Shown: piece after piece, positions 23,586-35,661 of the stretch
Layout: each line of letters begins with the position of its first letter
Numbering within the stretch: position 1 is the stretch's first letter
Origin: Nissolia schottii
Taxonomy: Eukaryota; Streptophyta; Magnoliopsida; Fabales; Fabaceae
Assembly (NCBI GenBank): GCA_003254905.1
Contig: QANU01087068.1
Coordinates: 107,721 to 171,720, forward strand
Direction: 5' to 3'
DNA: 64,000 nt
The notes under the pieces: generated by a model
The model's input: the letters and a program-made list of their open reading frames with translations, nothing else
Database searches by the model: none
Told to the model about the DNA's origin: nothing
Translations under genes and position numbers: made by a program

Positions 23586-23996
23586 ATGGCAGAGAAAGAA
23601 GGAGCTGTTGTTGCCAAGGGCCATGAAGAGGGAATGAAAATGGCAATCTCCCTCTTGGAAGAATTTGAACTTCCATTAGGACTTCTCCCTCTTGCTGATG
23701 TGGTTGAAGTTGGTTTTGTTCGGAGCACCGGTTACATGTGGATCCTGCAGAAGAAGAAGGTTGAACATAGCTTCAAAATCATTAGCAAGCTGGTGAGTTA
23801 TGATGCTGAGATACATGGTTATGTGCAGAAGAAGAAGATTAAGAAGCTGAAGGGGGTGAAGGCCAAGGAGCTTATGCTTTGGCCTCCTGTTAGTGAAATT
23901 ACTGTCGATGATCCACCGACCGGAAAGATTGTCTTCAAGAGTTTGGCTGGGATCACCAAAACCTTTCCAGTTGAAGCTTTTGCTGCAGGCCAGTAA
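23586..23996 (+). CDS. DUF538 family protein
   Basis: Single-exon gene of 136 residues from the first ATG after upstream stops. The whole length matches the DUF538 pattern: an N-terminal helix (EEGMKMAISLLEEFELPLGL), GLLPL, the FVRSTGYMWI strand, YDAEIHGYVQKKKIKKLKGV and the C-terminal LWPPVSEITVDD and LAGITKTFPVEAF. No signal peptide or membrane segment, so probably cytosolic. DUF538 proteins are plant-specific and stress-responsive; a role as chlorophyll-hydrolysing or lipid-binding proteins has been proposed for some, but no function can be read from this sequence. The short form without signal peptide is common in the family. Confidence 0.9.
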   Translation: MAEKEGAVVAKGHEEGMKMAISLLEEFELPLGLLPLADVVEVGFVRSTGYMWILQKKKVEHSFKIISKLVSYDAEIHGYVQKKKIKKLKGVKAKELMLWPPVSEITVDDPPTGKIVFKSLAGITKTFPVEAFAAGQ

Positions 23997-24571
23997 TAGT
24001 ATAGATGCAATACAACAATTTCACATTATAATCAACTTAAGTCTAAAGTAAACTATGCAATAAACCTGTCATCTTTCTGTTTCAATTTTTCCCCCTCTAT
24101 GTATCCCTGATCTTGATCCTGATCCTTAAGAGAAAATAATAATTCTAGTTCAATTTATATGAATCATGGTTATGGTTATGCTGATTTATAAATGGCTTTA
24201 AATTTGAAGTAAGGGATATGCAACGAAGCCTTGTAAATAATGTGCTGTTATTTTAATTAAAAGCCTTGTAAGGAACATGAGAAACATTCTGTTGTAAAGT
24301 TATTTAAACATCAGTGAATAATACACATGGTATTTGATGCAAGAAAAAGTCTTCTCATATACAAGGTAGTCTAACAAACAAACATCTTGTAAATTGGTAA
24401 ATTGGCTGGGGATTAAGCAAACATCTGGGTTACATTAAACTGACATAAATGTTAATTGGACCAACTTGAACATTTCTAAAAGTACTTTACGAACAGAATA
24501 TGCACTCTAATGATAAACCAGTATCATATGAACTGATTTAGTGTTCCGGGCTACTACTGCTGATCACAACT
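23997..24571. other. Convergent intergenic space
   Basis: 3' flanks of the DUF538 gene (plus) and the receptor kinase gene (minus). AT-rich, with no coding or structured element seen. Confidence 0.7.
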
Positions 24572-26878
24572 TCACTCTATTTCCGAGATAACATCTAGCG
24601 CTTGGTTCAGACCTCCATTACTAAATCTAGCACTTCTATGAATTACAGATGTAGAGGCAAAAGGATTAGGAGGCATCTCTAACCCTTCCTCGTTCCCTTC
24701 CAGCATTTGAACCACGGCTTTCATGGTTGGACGATTTGCCGGGTGCCACTGAATGCACCAAAGTCCAACAACTGATAGCTTCTTTGCAACTCTAGTGTCT
24801 TCTTCTCCTTCAATATGGATTTTTATGTCTTCATTGTTTTCTAAAAGATTATAAATCCATTGAGGGTAATAAACATGGCTGCTATTTTGTGCTGTGACAT
24901 CGGTGATTTTTCTACCGCCAACCATCTCAAGCAGCAGCATTCCATAGCTATATACATCTGACTTACAGGATACATTGCCAAAGTTTCTAGAAAAGACCTC
25001 AGGTGCAATGTACCCCAAAGTGCCCCTAGCTGTGGTCATTGACACTATGCTTTGATCCTTGGAACACAGCTTCGCCAAACCGAAATCAGATATTTTTGGT
25101 GTGAAGTTGTGGTCTAATAATACATTATGAGGCTTGATATCAAAATGGAGAATTCTTTTCTCACAACCCTGGTGAAGATAATCAATTCCCTTGGCTATGC
25201 CGAGAGCAATATCTTGTAGCTTTTCCCATCCTAGAAAGACATTGCTGGTGTCTGCTGAAGATATGAATTTCTGCAACGAACCGTTTGGCAGAAATTCGTA
25301 CACCAAAGCTCGTCTGAATCCGTCTGAACAAAAGCCAACCAAGCGAGCCACGTTGGCATGGTGAATTTGGCACATTGCTTCCATTTCTTTGATGAACTCT
25401 TGACCATTCCCTGCTGAAGCATTTAGGAGCTTAACAGCCACCTCAATTTCATTTGATAGCTCTCCCTTGAAGACAGTTCCATATGCTCCTTGCCCCAGTT
25501 CTTCCTTAAACTGATTTGTAATTCTCTTTATATCAGCATAAGAATATCTGGCAGGCTTAAGCGCTTTGTAGTTCTCCAAAAGCTTCTTGATCTTCATATA
25601 ACTCAGCCTTTTGTTTCCGGCTACATAGATACAATAGGCCGCCACTCCAACAAATATAAGCATAGAAGAGCCTAGGATTCCATCTGTACATTGCAACATA
25701 TGTAATATAACAAAACAAGTCAATTGTGGAAATTCCATCTCCACTAAGCCAAATGACAAATGGCTGTAGAAAGCTTACCGGCAAGCCTTTTTCCTTTTAA
25801 TGAACCTGCTAAGAAAATGAACACGTGAGCTTCCCATGAATGAGTTTATAATTTCATTATTACATCTTTCTTCCTATCCCTATCTGTCACAGAAGCAGAA
25901 TATGCCATTCCCTAATTGACTGTTCCTGTCTTTAAACTCAACTAGATTTATGTATGCTTAATTTTAGAGTTTATTTTCTAAGGGTTTAAAAAGTACAATC
26001 ATAACTACCAACCCAATTACAATGCTTAAAAGGATCTGAGTTGGACCAAAATGGCCTGCAGATTTAAGCTACAGGAAAGCCTTCATAACTTAAAACAGAA
26101 ATAAAAAAGATATCCTAGATGCACAGTGTGAAAGCATATGGAATTTATTTTTACCTTTAGTACTATGGGGGAGGCCTATACATTCATGATGATGTTCAGA
26201 TTTGTTTCCTCTCGCTTCACATCGCCCTCCAAGTCCTTCGCAGTCTTTGCAATCTGGTTGGAACCAATATAGAACAGTATCAATGTTCTTGTCAAACAAC
26301 GAACTAGGCAACGTTACAAGGCTATGGATTCTGGTGCAAGAAAATAACGGAACGTCAAAGATCCACTGTCCCGAATTCACTGCAATAACTTCAAAGCCAG
26401 GCACATTGAGGCAAGAAAAGCTTCCAGATGTCATGATGTAGTCATTATCTGCTTTTCTGCGAGACGTCCCCAAACAATTGAACAATGCATATTCCTGGAG
26501 CGCATAATCATCGTTGAACCTAAAAGGAGATGATGCAGGTAGGTTGAAACTTGCAATGTCTCTGTTAAGGCAGACTTCAGGATAAGACACAGTTATGAGT
26601 TGTGAAGCATAGTTTATGCTTTTAGCCATAGCCTTAAAAGAGAATGGCAGTTCCAGAACAGTGTGGTTGCTATCAGTGCAGGAAAGGTCAAACCAAGAAT
26701 CATGGCCACACCATTCTGGTTGTCTTCCTTTCAGTCTGAAAGGGAACCTGATGTATGGTTCATCAACACCACAACTCACTACTTCGCATTGGTCAATGGA
26801 ACTGGTTGTTTCTGCAAAGACAAATAACAAGTACAAGGAGGACAAGAGAGGGATGCACTTTCTTAACCAGACAGCCAT
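24572..26878 (-). CDS. LRK10L: LRK10L-type receptor-like serine/threonine kinase
   Basis: Exons 26155-26878, 25779-25805 and 24572-25683 splice in phase to 620 residues. An upstream ATG at 26923 would add 15 residues; the one at 26878 starts directly before a signal peptide (LRKCIPLLSSLYLLFVF). The ectodomain is a cysteine-rich GUB_WAK galacturonan-binding type. The 27-nt middle exon encodes the juxtamembrane GSLKGKRLA. A membrane helix follows (~254-273), then the kinase: glycine loop GQGAYGTVF (~314), VAVK lysine, HFDIKPHN in place of HRD (usual for this family), DFGLAK and GTLGYIAPE. It is related to the wheat Lr10-locus kinases and Arabidopsis LRK10L-2 proteins. Plasma-membrane receptor; ligand unknown, defence or ABA roles described for relatives. 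Confidence 0.9.
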
Positions 26879-26923
26879 GCCTGATGATATATCCAAGTAA
26901 CAAGTCCTTTCTACTTTAACCAT

Positions 26924-27820
26924 TCAGTGTGATTTTGTGAATGCACTCTCCATTCTTAATCAGAACTTTAGGAACCAAAAGCGAACAAAGAAATAAATTG
27001 TGTGAATATCATTGACTCCAAGTCAGCGGTATCAGAAGTCTAAAAGTACAGCCGTACATAATGCAATAATGTATTGAGGTAGTATTTATTTCAAAAACAT
27101 ATGATCACTCCCTAGACAAATGTTATTTTTCTTTTTAAAAAAAATGCTCTAGTTAGTTCCTAAATTTTTCCAGACGAAAGAATCAACAAAGATAATATGT
27201 AAAATATTCAAGATCTAATTAGGAGCTTTTTTATAATTAACAGACCGAGGTAAAGACCAATAAAAAGTTTAAAAACTAATTAAAGTCTTCCCCCCTCTTT
27301 TTTTGGAGTGCGAGGCAATTGAACTACTCTACTGTAAGTTTATCTTACAAATACATGCACAATAAAAACAGGTCAACCAGAAGAACAATAAAAAGGTGTT
27401 GCAGGAAAAGCATCCCACAAATAAAATGTGATTGGGTCCTCCACTGCTGCAAGAAATAATTCCAATCGAAATATGAATAGAAATTACAAAGCATAAATGT
27501 TTGAAATGGGGTATACGAGATAGAGTGCTTATTCTAGTTTAGGATATCTCCACAAGTTTCTCAATCACATGACAATCCAAAAATGGAATTATGCTAATCT
27601 GCTTTCAGCCGCATTGAACTAAAATTCTACATATAATATTATAACTAGTACATTGTCGTCAAATTCCCGCTTCGGTCGGCATGAATAAACTAAGTCTTAA
27701 AAAAAATGATCAGCTCCATTGGTGTTTAATTTTAGCCAAAAAAGGGCTACAACAAAGCCAACAAATTATTGAATGCTCAAAAGCTTGAATTCAACAGAAA
27801 ACGTCCACCACTGCAGAGAA
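26924..27820. other. Intergenic, no gene seen
   Basis: Promoter side of the receptor kinase and 3' flank of the carrier gene. AT-rich; nothing recognisable besides short A/T runs. Confidence 0.65.
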
Positions 27821-30146
27821 CTACAACCCATATGTTTTCTCCAATTTCTGAATCTGGTTCAGGAAAATCCAAGTCATCTGCATAACCAATCAATAAACAA
27901 TCAGATACCACAAGAAAAACTTAAGAATAATACTAATAATTCATCATTATAGAAAGGACATGGTATAGGAGAGAATAATACCATGACATGAGGGGCAATT
28001 CTAACACAATAGACCGGGAATCCAGTGTAAAATTTCAATGGCCCGCCAGCTTTCAAGGTTTTCATAGCACAGTCAACAGAGCCAGTGTATGGATATGATC
28101 CATCAGGATTAGGTTGCATCTTCTGAATTTGGGTCTTGACATAGTCAAATGGCAAACTGCAAGCCGCTGCAAAGAATCCAGAAACAGCACTTGCACCTAA
28201 AAGAAAGACGTTTGTAACAAAATGGTTAGAATAAATCTCTTGGGGTATAAAAAGGGAATTTCACATGGAATATTACAGATTTCCATTAACAAGAAGACGA
28301 GATCAAAAACAGAACACTCCACAACAGAACCTGATCTCAGACTAGAAATCACGATATATGCGTGTAATAGTGTATAAGCTTGCACAATATCATACAAATG
28401 CAAAAATCAAGACTCAATTGTTCAAGAATTTTCACTCAAGCAGTAGTGCAAATAATTGAACCAAAAACATCAATTCAATTAGACAAAGATCATGACCACA
28501 ATGGAAAAGCAAATAAACAGCAAAAAGTGACCACAAGACACAGAACAAATGAAGTACCAAATTCAATGCTCAATTAAGGCATAGTTTAACTAACGATGAG
28601 CTACAATTACGTGTAACATGAAAAACCAACTAACTGCAACAAAACAGGATCAATTCATTTCATAAACATCCACACTTAAAGTTGAGTTCAGACGCCCTAC
28701 TATGACAGTGTACAAAGCTAAAGCCAACAAGTTCAAATTGAACTATTCAACAAAGGTGAAATGGTTACTTACCAACGACAGTAGCAGCTTCACCAAGACC
28801 AACAGAATCCTTGAAGAACTCAACACTTTGATCATAAGAAGCAAGCATACCCATATTCAACGCCATGGCTCTTACCACAGTAGGCCCAGCACCTTTCCAG
28901 AGTGCCAAAACCCCTTCATCTGCAACAATACGACCAAGTGCATGGAAAGCATTTGTGTAATTTCGGCGCTGAGCAAGAGGTAAAGTTGCATCAGCCTGCA
29001 TGCGAATAAGCGCCAAATCTGCTGGACTACCAACAGTGGCTCCAATAGCACCAGCAGTAAGCCCACATAAAGCTTTCTGATAGAGTGGCAGGGGCTTGCC
29101 ATCATTCGCCTCGATCGCTTTGTTTGTCAAGATTCTAAAAGGCATTAAAAACCACTATGTAAGGCACAAACATGACACAATTACCCTTAAAACCATATAA
29201 GACATAAACACACTCCTTTATAACAGAATAATAATGGTGAAGGTGATCGAGACAACTCACCTGAATGATCCAAGCCGAGCGGTGGTGTAGGTGGCCTGCC
29301 TGAGAAGACCAGCAGATAGACCCTGCATGAAGTGATTCAGTTTAGACACTCATAGATGTGTATACATCAGCAAAGGATAAATTATATAACCAAAGTCCAA
29401 ATTCAAAGGTGGGCAAAACAGGGACTCGTCAACAAAAAATACCACTTTATAACACATAAGCCAAAGCAAATGTGTACAAACCCGATTTCCAGTTGCAGAT
29501 CTACATCCAGGTCAATAAAACAAGTGAAAGGAAACACAGCACACGACATTGGGGCATATCGAAATCAACAACACGTAAATCCTACACTGGAATCATCAAC
29601 ATAAATCTTTCCAAAACATCAACAGAGTGAACCCAAAAGCCGAATTCCATTCCAGCCAAAAATCAATCAGGGATCCACCATAGTAGAAAGTGAAGCAACA
29701 TAGGAAAAAAAAAAGAACCCACAAAAAAAAAGATACCAAATTGATGAGAAAAAATTGCAAATACCTTGTAGAAGGCAGCAACACCCTCATTCTTGAGCAT
29801 GGTAGTGGTGACATGTGCAGCGGATCCTTGACCCAGCTGAATCCTCACCTACGCAAAAACCACACAACACGGGGTAAAAAAATAATAATAATAATTGGAA
29901 AAGGATCGTACACAACACAAAAACCGCAGATCTGAGCCTTTGCGATGAAACCAAGAGCGACCCAGAAAACCAATTGGAAAAATCAAGAGAAAAGGGGCAA
30001 AAAGGCGGAATCTTGAGCACCTTGATCATATCGATGGGCTGGATGACGCAGGTGGCGAGCATGCCGGAGGCACCGCCATTGACGAAGGGCTTGACGGCGG
30101 ACCAGACGCCGGAGGCAGCAGGCTTGGGCTTCTTCTCGTCTCCCAT
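27821..30146 (-). CDS. DTC: Mitochondrial dicarboxylate/tricarboxylate transporter
   Basis: Six exons (30021-30146, 29765-29848, 29261-29322, 28773-29134, 27982-28196, 27821-27877) join in phase to 301 residues, the usual length. Three tandem mitochondrial-carrier repeats are marked by PIDMIKVRIQ, PADLALIRMQ and PFDYVKTQIQ, the Px[DE]xx[KR] signatures of odd helices. Every exon aligns with Arabidopsis DTC as I remember it, including the ending TWIFLNQIQKLEK. It sits in the inner mitochondrial membrane and exchanges 2-oxoglutarate, malate and oxaloacetate for citrate and related tricarboxylates, linking the TCA cycle to nitrogen assimilation and redox export. The start is the first ATG after a purine-rich leader. 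All introns are GT-AG. Confidence 0.95.
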
Positions 30147-30855
30147 TGGTAGACAGATGTGAAGAAGGTAAGGAAGGGAGAGCGCGAGAGAAGAGATGAA
30201 AGTGAAGAGGTGAACGAGGGAGCGAGGTTTTAGAGGCTGAGAGTGTTTGGAGGAAACCAGTATTTATTTAGATTAGAGACCTCGCTTCCCTAACACAACC
30301 CCAACCCTCCCACTCTATCCCTCGCCCAACAACATTGAACCCAACAAACAACGAAATAGCATTATATTTACAAAGGCCCCTTGACACCAACTCCAATTCT
30401 ACAGTTATTATTTTATATATATATATATATATATAATTGTTATTAGCATTAATCTTCTATTATAAATTTTTAATTTAATTTATAAAAATTTAAGTGAGCT
30501 TAACCTAAGTTATCTTATGCTCTTGCCACATATAAAAATATTTATATATTATTCATTAAAGTTATTTTCACGTTTTTAAGTGAAAATTAAACTCACATTC
30601 TTTTAAAAATATTGTTATATTATAGTGCATGAACAAGAAAATAAAAATAACCTATAAAAATAAGAGTTTTGTGAACAAGTGCTCTTAGGAGGAGCGTGAT
30701 TCGCAAAATCTTTTTTATTTTTGAGAATAATATCCTCAAGAATGTTATTTTTAAGTAAGCTTTTCTCATAAATATGTTTTAAAAGTGTTTAAACTCTTAA
30801 CAATACTCTTGAGATTACAATTATTTTTACAAAAATATCTATGACAAAATGATGT
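30147..30855. other. DTC leader/promoter and AT-rich flank
   Basis: The purine-rich leader (30150-30250, GAGAG-type on the plus strand) and an A/T-rich box around 30259-30273 would be the DTC 5'UTR and core promoter on the minus strand. A (TA)n run at 30415-30434 and AT-rich sequence follow. Confidence 0.5.
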
Positions 30856-31260
30856 ATGTAGATGGTGGTCTGCTGTCATCGGGAGATGGTACAGTGTCGT
30901 CGACGGTGGTTATTGCCGTTTAACGGTGTTTCGTCGCCGCGTAGCGATGAACCACTGTCGTTTAGCGATGGTCTATCGCCATCTGGTGGTGGTTTGGCCC
31001 CATCGGCGATGGTCCCTTGCTAGTTGGGTGGTGGTTCGCCACCGGTCGGGCACCGGTTCGTCACCATTCGAGCAATGATCCATCGTCGGCCGATGGTGGT
31101 ATGTTGCTAGTTTAACGGAGGTTTGTTGTCGACCAATGGTGGTCCGTCGTCATTTGACGATGGTCCATCATTGGCTAGCAATGGTTGGTGGTGGTCGGTC
31201 ACCATCTGAGGGTGGTTGGTCACCGACCGATAGTAGTCTGCCACCGATTAGATCATTGAT
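30856..31260 (+). repeat. Degenerate ~25-bp GC-rich minisatellite
   Basis: About sixteen variant copies of a unit resembling GGTGGTCCGTCGCCATCTGA stand in tandem, many internally diverged and some with ATCG or ACCG palindromic pieces. It is a GC-rich island in AT-rich surroundings. There is no coding frame of note across it. Confidence 0.8.
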
Positions 31261-32418
31261 AGTGTTGACTTAGGGTACGAGGTTTGGGGCAATTTGGTCT
31301 TTTCATGTGTCAACATTTCAATTCCATAGGAATCCAGCAATCCCATATATGGAGATGAGAATGAAAATGAGACAATTTTCATTCCGCGAACCATATGTCG
31401 CCTTAGGACACTTGTTAAACAATCAAAAAGAAATAAATTTGTAATGGAAAAACAAAAATATGAAGTGTTTAATGATATTTATAAGAAAATAATAATCATG
31501 TCATATTTTTCTATTTTTGATGGATGATTCTATATACCTTGGCTTTCACGAAATTTACGAAGCTAGTAAATATCGTAGACATAGTATGAAATGATAGAAA
31601 TGTTTTTTTTAGCAAAACTCGTTATGGATTTACTTCTTTAAGAATTAATTTTGTTAATTTTTTCAAAATAGGAGTAAATCGTATAGAGAAAATATTGTGT
31701 TTATTCTTATACTTTGAGAGTAAAATGAGAGCTAGATTTATAAATAATTTGATTTGTTTTAAGTCTAAAAAAATGTGCCACATTTTTCATGAGGGTTTTT
31801 ATTTATTTATTTGGCTGCTCCGTTAGGATTGAAAAGAATTTTAGGTAAACCTGCTTAGCCTATTATACAAATGTTTTTTTGCTTTAAAAAAGAATTAAAA
31901 AAAATCTGGCCTCTCAAGTCTCAAGTGGGGTGGTAGCGTTCCTATGTTGGAAAGAATGAATTGGGCATTAGCTATAGAGTCATCAAGTTTGCACTTTGCA
32001 CCGCGTAACTCACTAAGCCGTTTCAAAAGGAAGCAAAGGGCCATCTTAGCTAGCACACGATGATGATGGAGCATGTCTGGTCCATCACTCCATGCTCCCT
32101 CCCTGCCAATTCCTTCTCTTTATTTGCCTCACCTTGCATGGCAAGTGGCAACCATGAATCCATGATGTCAAAAATAGGTGATTTCTTTGTTGCATAATGA
32201 TGATGACGATAATAATTAAAAAAAAAACAAGTGTCTCAATTAAAGATAAAGACATGCAAATCAAAAGATTTTGTGCAATACATAGAGTTTAAGATTTAGG
32301 GTTATTGAGAGTATCTATTTTCCATAAATATTGTTTCAGGCTTTTATTTTAGATTTGCAATTTCTGTGCTATTTAAAGTATATATTTCTAATAGTCAATT
32401 TTTGAGTAATGGTGGAGG
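31261..32418. other. Intergenic, no gene seen
   Basis: AT-rich, with a short segment at 31,900-32,160 of higher GC but no supported reading frame. Confidence 0.6.
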
Positions 32419-33169
32419 CCGGGGTGAGAATAGGTCAGGCGGCCTGTCAGGGCCTGCGGCCTGGCCTGTTAGTGGTCTGGCTTATCCACTAGATTAACAT
32501 TACTTTTCGTAACATTTTATGCAATCATATTTATTAATATAATTTTATTATTTAATTTAAAGAGTACCTAGGACACTCACACTCTCATCTCATCTGAATA
32601 ATGTGAGAGAGCTTTCCTGACATTTTCCTTTTTGTTTTTTGTTGGTCAAATGCCCTATATTATGTTTATGATCTTTCAAATGCCCTATATTATGTTTATG
32701 ATCTTACTATCACATACTAAGCAAGAGAATTGGTGATATACATAACAAAGTCTAAGATATACATAACCATATCCCAAAAAAGGCTGCTCAACTTTGTTAT
32801 GTATATCACCAATTCTCTTGCCTAGAATGTGATAGTAAGATCATAAACAGAATATATGACATTTTACTAACAAAAAACAAAAAGAAAAATGCTAGCAAAA
32901 CTCTATCACATTATTCAGATGAGATGAGGGTGTAAGTGTGGGAAAATCCTAGGAACTCTTTAGATTAGGATTTCTTTAAAAGAAAAATTAAATAATAAAA
33001 TTATATTAATAAATATTATTACATAAAATGTTACAAAAAATAATGCTAATGACGAGGTCAGGCTAAAAAATTAGCAAATAACAATTAACAGGCCAAGTTC
33101 AGGCCAAAGATTAATGAAACAAGCCTGGCCTGTTAAGGGTTTGGTCGCCCAGCCGGTTCCCACCCCCAG
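32419..33169. mobile_element. Long foldback (palindromic) MITE, hAT-like
   Basis: The left arm (32419 to about 32750) and right arm (about 32786 to 33169) are inverted copies. GATATACATAACAAAGT at 32734 pairs with ACTTTGTTATGTATATC at 32794. ATAATGTGAGAGAG at 32598 faces TCTATCACATTATTC at 32902. AACATTTTATGC at 32511 faces CATAAAATGTTAC at 33023. The ends are CCGGGGTGAGAATAGG and, reversed, CTGGGGGTGGGAACCGG, close to the CAGGGGTG start of hAT elements. The left arm has an extra 31-bp direct duplication (32646-32707). No clear 8-bp target duplication could be fixed. Transcription would give a hairpin of about 300 bp per arm. Confidence 0.82.
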
Positions 33170-35661
33170 CGGAGGGGATGGATCTGAAGCTTAAAATTAA
33201 GCAAGGAATGAAGGGCAAATTAGACTTTTGATTATTGAGGTTTGGTGTATTCAACGTTGTGCTCCACACGAGGACTTGTGGCTGTGATTTCCATGTGAGA
33301 TGCCCAACTTGTGGAAGTGGTTGGTTGCAGCAGCACTGTCCCCACATAGTTCTCAAATTACAAAACTCTCCCTTTGGATTCGCCGCTTAATGGCGATTAT
33401 CACAATTTATTCATTTTATTAAATTAAACATCTACTAACCCCTTCCACGCTTGCATCGGTGTGCAAAGGTGAATCATGCCTTAGCTTGATTTTAATTTAA
33501 TTTTTAACAAGTTCTGTAATTATGAATTGGCATGTTATTTGTCCAATGATTGATTTCATTTTTCATTTGCAACATCAACCATTCTTACATGCACCTTGAT
33601 AAAACTAGTGCTTGATGCACTTTGATATAAAATTTGGGTGTATCTTAGTCTCACATATAATAACTTTTAGATTTATTTTATTTGTAATGAATGGTTAGGA
33701 TTTTGCACCATTTGTAACAACCATTTGTCATGTGGCGGCGATGGTGGGAGGAAAGGAAAAGAGAATTTGTAAGTGTAGCGATAATCCATTTACATTTAAT
33801 CACATTTTAAAAGTGTGGTTAAATATAAATGGACTAGCATAGTCCATAAGGTGCATACCATTGCAAAGTTCAGGTGCATTTAAGAATGATAACATTTGGG
33901 TGGTTGATAAAAATATGGTAGCAGTGGTGCAGGACATAAGACACGTCATTTTTACCCATTATGTGTACAAAATTTTTCGTGATATACAGCAGTTCTTAAA
34001 AATAGAAACATTTTTTAATCAAACATTTAAAGAGAATAGGACCTATCTATCTCTTTCAAAAGCTATCTCAAGGAAATCGTTATTTTCATATTCAATTATC
34101 GAAACACGCAGCACCAAATTTGGATCTAGAAAGGTGTTGCAACTTGCAAATCAATGCAACACCCCATAATGCAGATCTATTGCGGAAAAAGGCAGCACAA
34201 CAACACTTTTACGGGGGTTTGAATAATTCTATATTTTCTTGATGAATAAATCATTATAATTTGTATCACATAAAAAACAAATATTAAGTATTTAAGTAAT
34301 AAATACTGTTGTTCCTAATTTTATTTAAATAATTAAATATGTAAAATTATTATTAAAAAATATAACTTATTAAGCTATTAAGATTGGTTTAATGATGATA
34401 AGTTTGAATTGTATACACGAAAAATTTAAGTAGTATACATGAAATCTTAAGTTCAAATTTCATTCAATGTAATTTTTGAAGTAACAAAAATAATATAATT
34501 TACCCTCTAAATTTTTAACTTAAGAGTTAAACTAATATTATCCTAATGACACTTGTTAAGAGACTTAAAATGAAATGAAGTGTGATTTTTAATGCTTTTA
34601 TTACATTAAATACTTCATATTTTTATTTTTTCAAAACAAACTTACTTCTTATTAATTTTTTAATAACTATCCTAAAAACATTTGTTAGTAAAATCCTTAA
34701 CTTTGGCCACTTTATAGTAAAACCCTTAATTAATTGTTAAAGATCCATTTTGAACGCAAATCAGCGTAAAAGACAGAAAAATAATAGTTGCTAGTACCAA
34801 GGAATATGTGAATGATAACGGCTATGACTAAAGTGGGACTAGAGTCGAATATTCTCTGTGGCCCACAACATATAGTTTATTGTTTGAAACAAAGTTGACA
34901 AAAAAGAAAATAGTTTTCTTGTAACTATTTCTTTAGTTTAATTATTGTACAAATTACATATTTAATATAATTTGCAATTTATGCATACGGCAAGGAGAAA
35001 AAAATGCACTAGTTTACTGTTAGAGTAAAAGTAAAAACTTGTCCAAATAACTTTCAAAGTGAAATAGCCAACTAATCTATCAACACTAACTTTTGTTTGG
35101 ATTGGAAGAAAAAATAGAATGAGAGGAAATAGAGAGAAAAGGAAAAAAAAATGTTTTTTTTTCTTAGGTGGAAATTAGAGTAGGACGAAAACATAATCAT
35201 GCTAAATGATTAATTCATTCTAAATAAAATATGATGTAGAGAAATGAATAAGGAGAAAATGAACATTTAATAAATTTTCTCTTTCCCTCTAGTTTTCTTT
35301 CTTCTGATTTATAAAAAAAATGTGGTAAAGGAGAGTAAACTGTAATTTTGATCATTTCAACACTAAAGATGAATCAACATTAGTTATTTACTTTTTCTTC
35401 ATATAATAAGATAGCAGAATGTTTCACATGCATATATAAAACTTATCACACTATCTATAACCCGTTCAAAGAAGACCAACGGCCAACCAAAGACTGGTTT
35501 TAAACTTTTCCATTTGCCAACCCACTATGGAATATAATTCTCCATGTGCTATTATAGCTCTATCCAAACTAGTTAATTTCAGAAGATGCGAACTCAAACC
35601 GTTACTTAAGAGAAAAATAAGTGTCAAATCGCTTATATGCAACAATAATGTTAAATATTGA
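33170..35661. other. Intergenic, no gene seen
   Basis: AT-rich; a 102-codon open frame at 33861-34169 has no recognisable motif or coding bias and is probably chance. Confidence 0.6.

Noticed and set aside
32419..33169. Canonical miRNA precursor
   Set aside because: The inverted repeat is far too long and has transposon-like ends; kept as a foldback MITE, with hairpin RNA only as a possibility.
33861..34169. 102-codon plus-strand frame
   Set aside because: AT-rich, no motif, no splice context, and no similarity to any family I know; judged to be chance.
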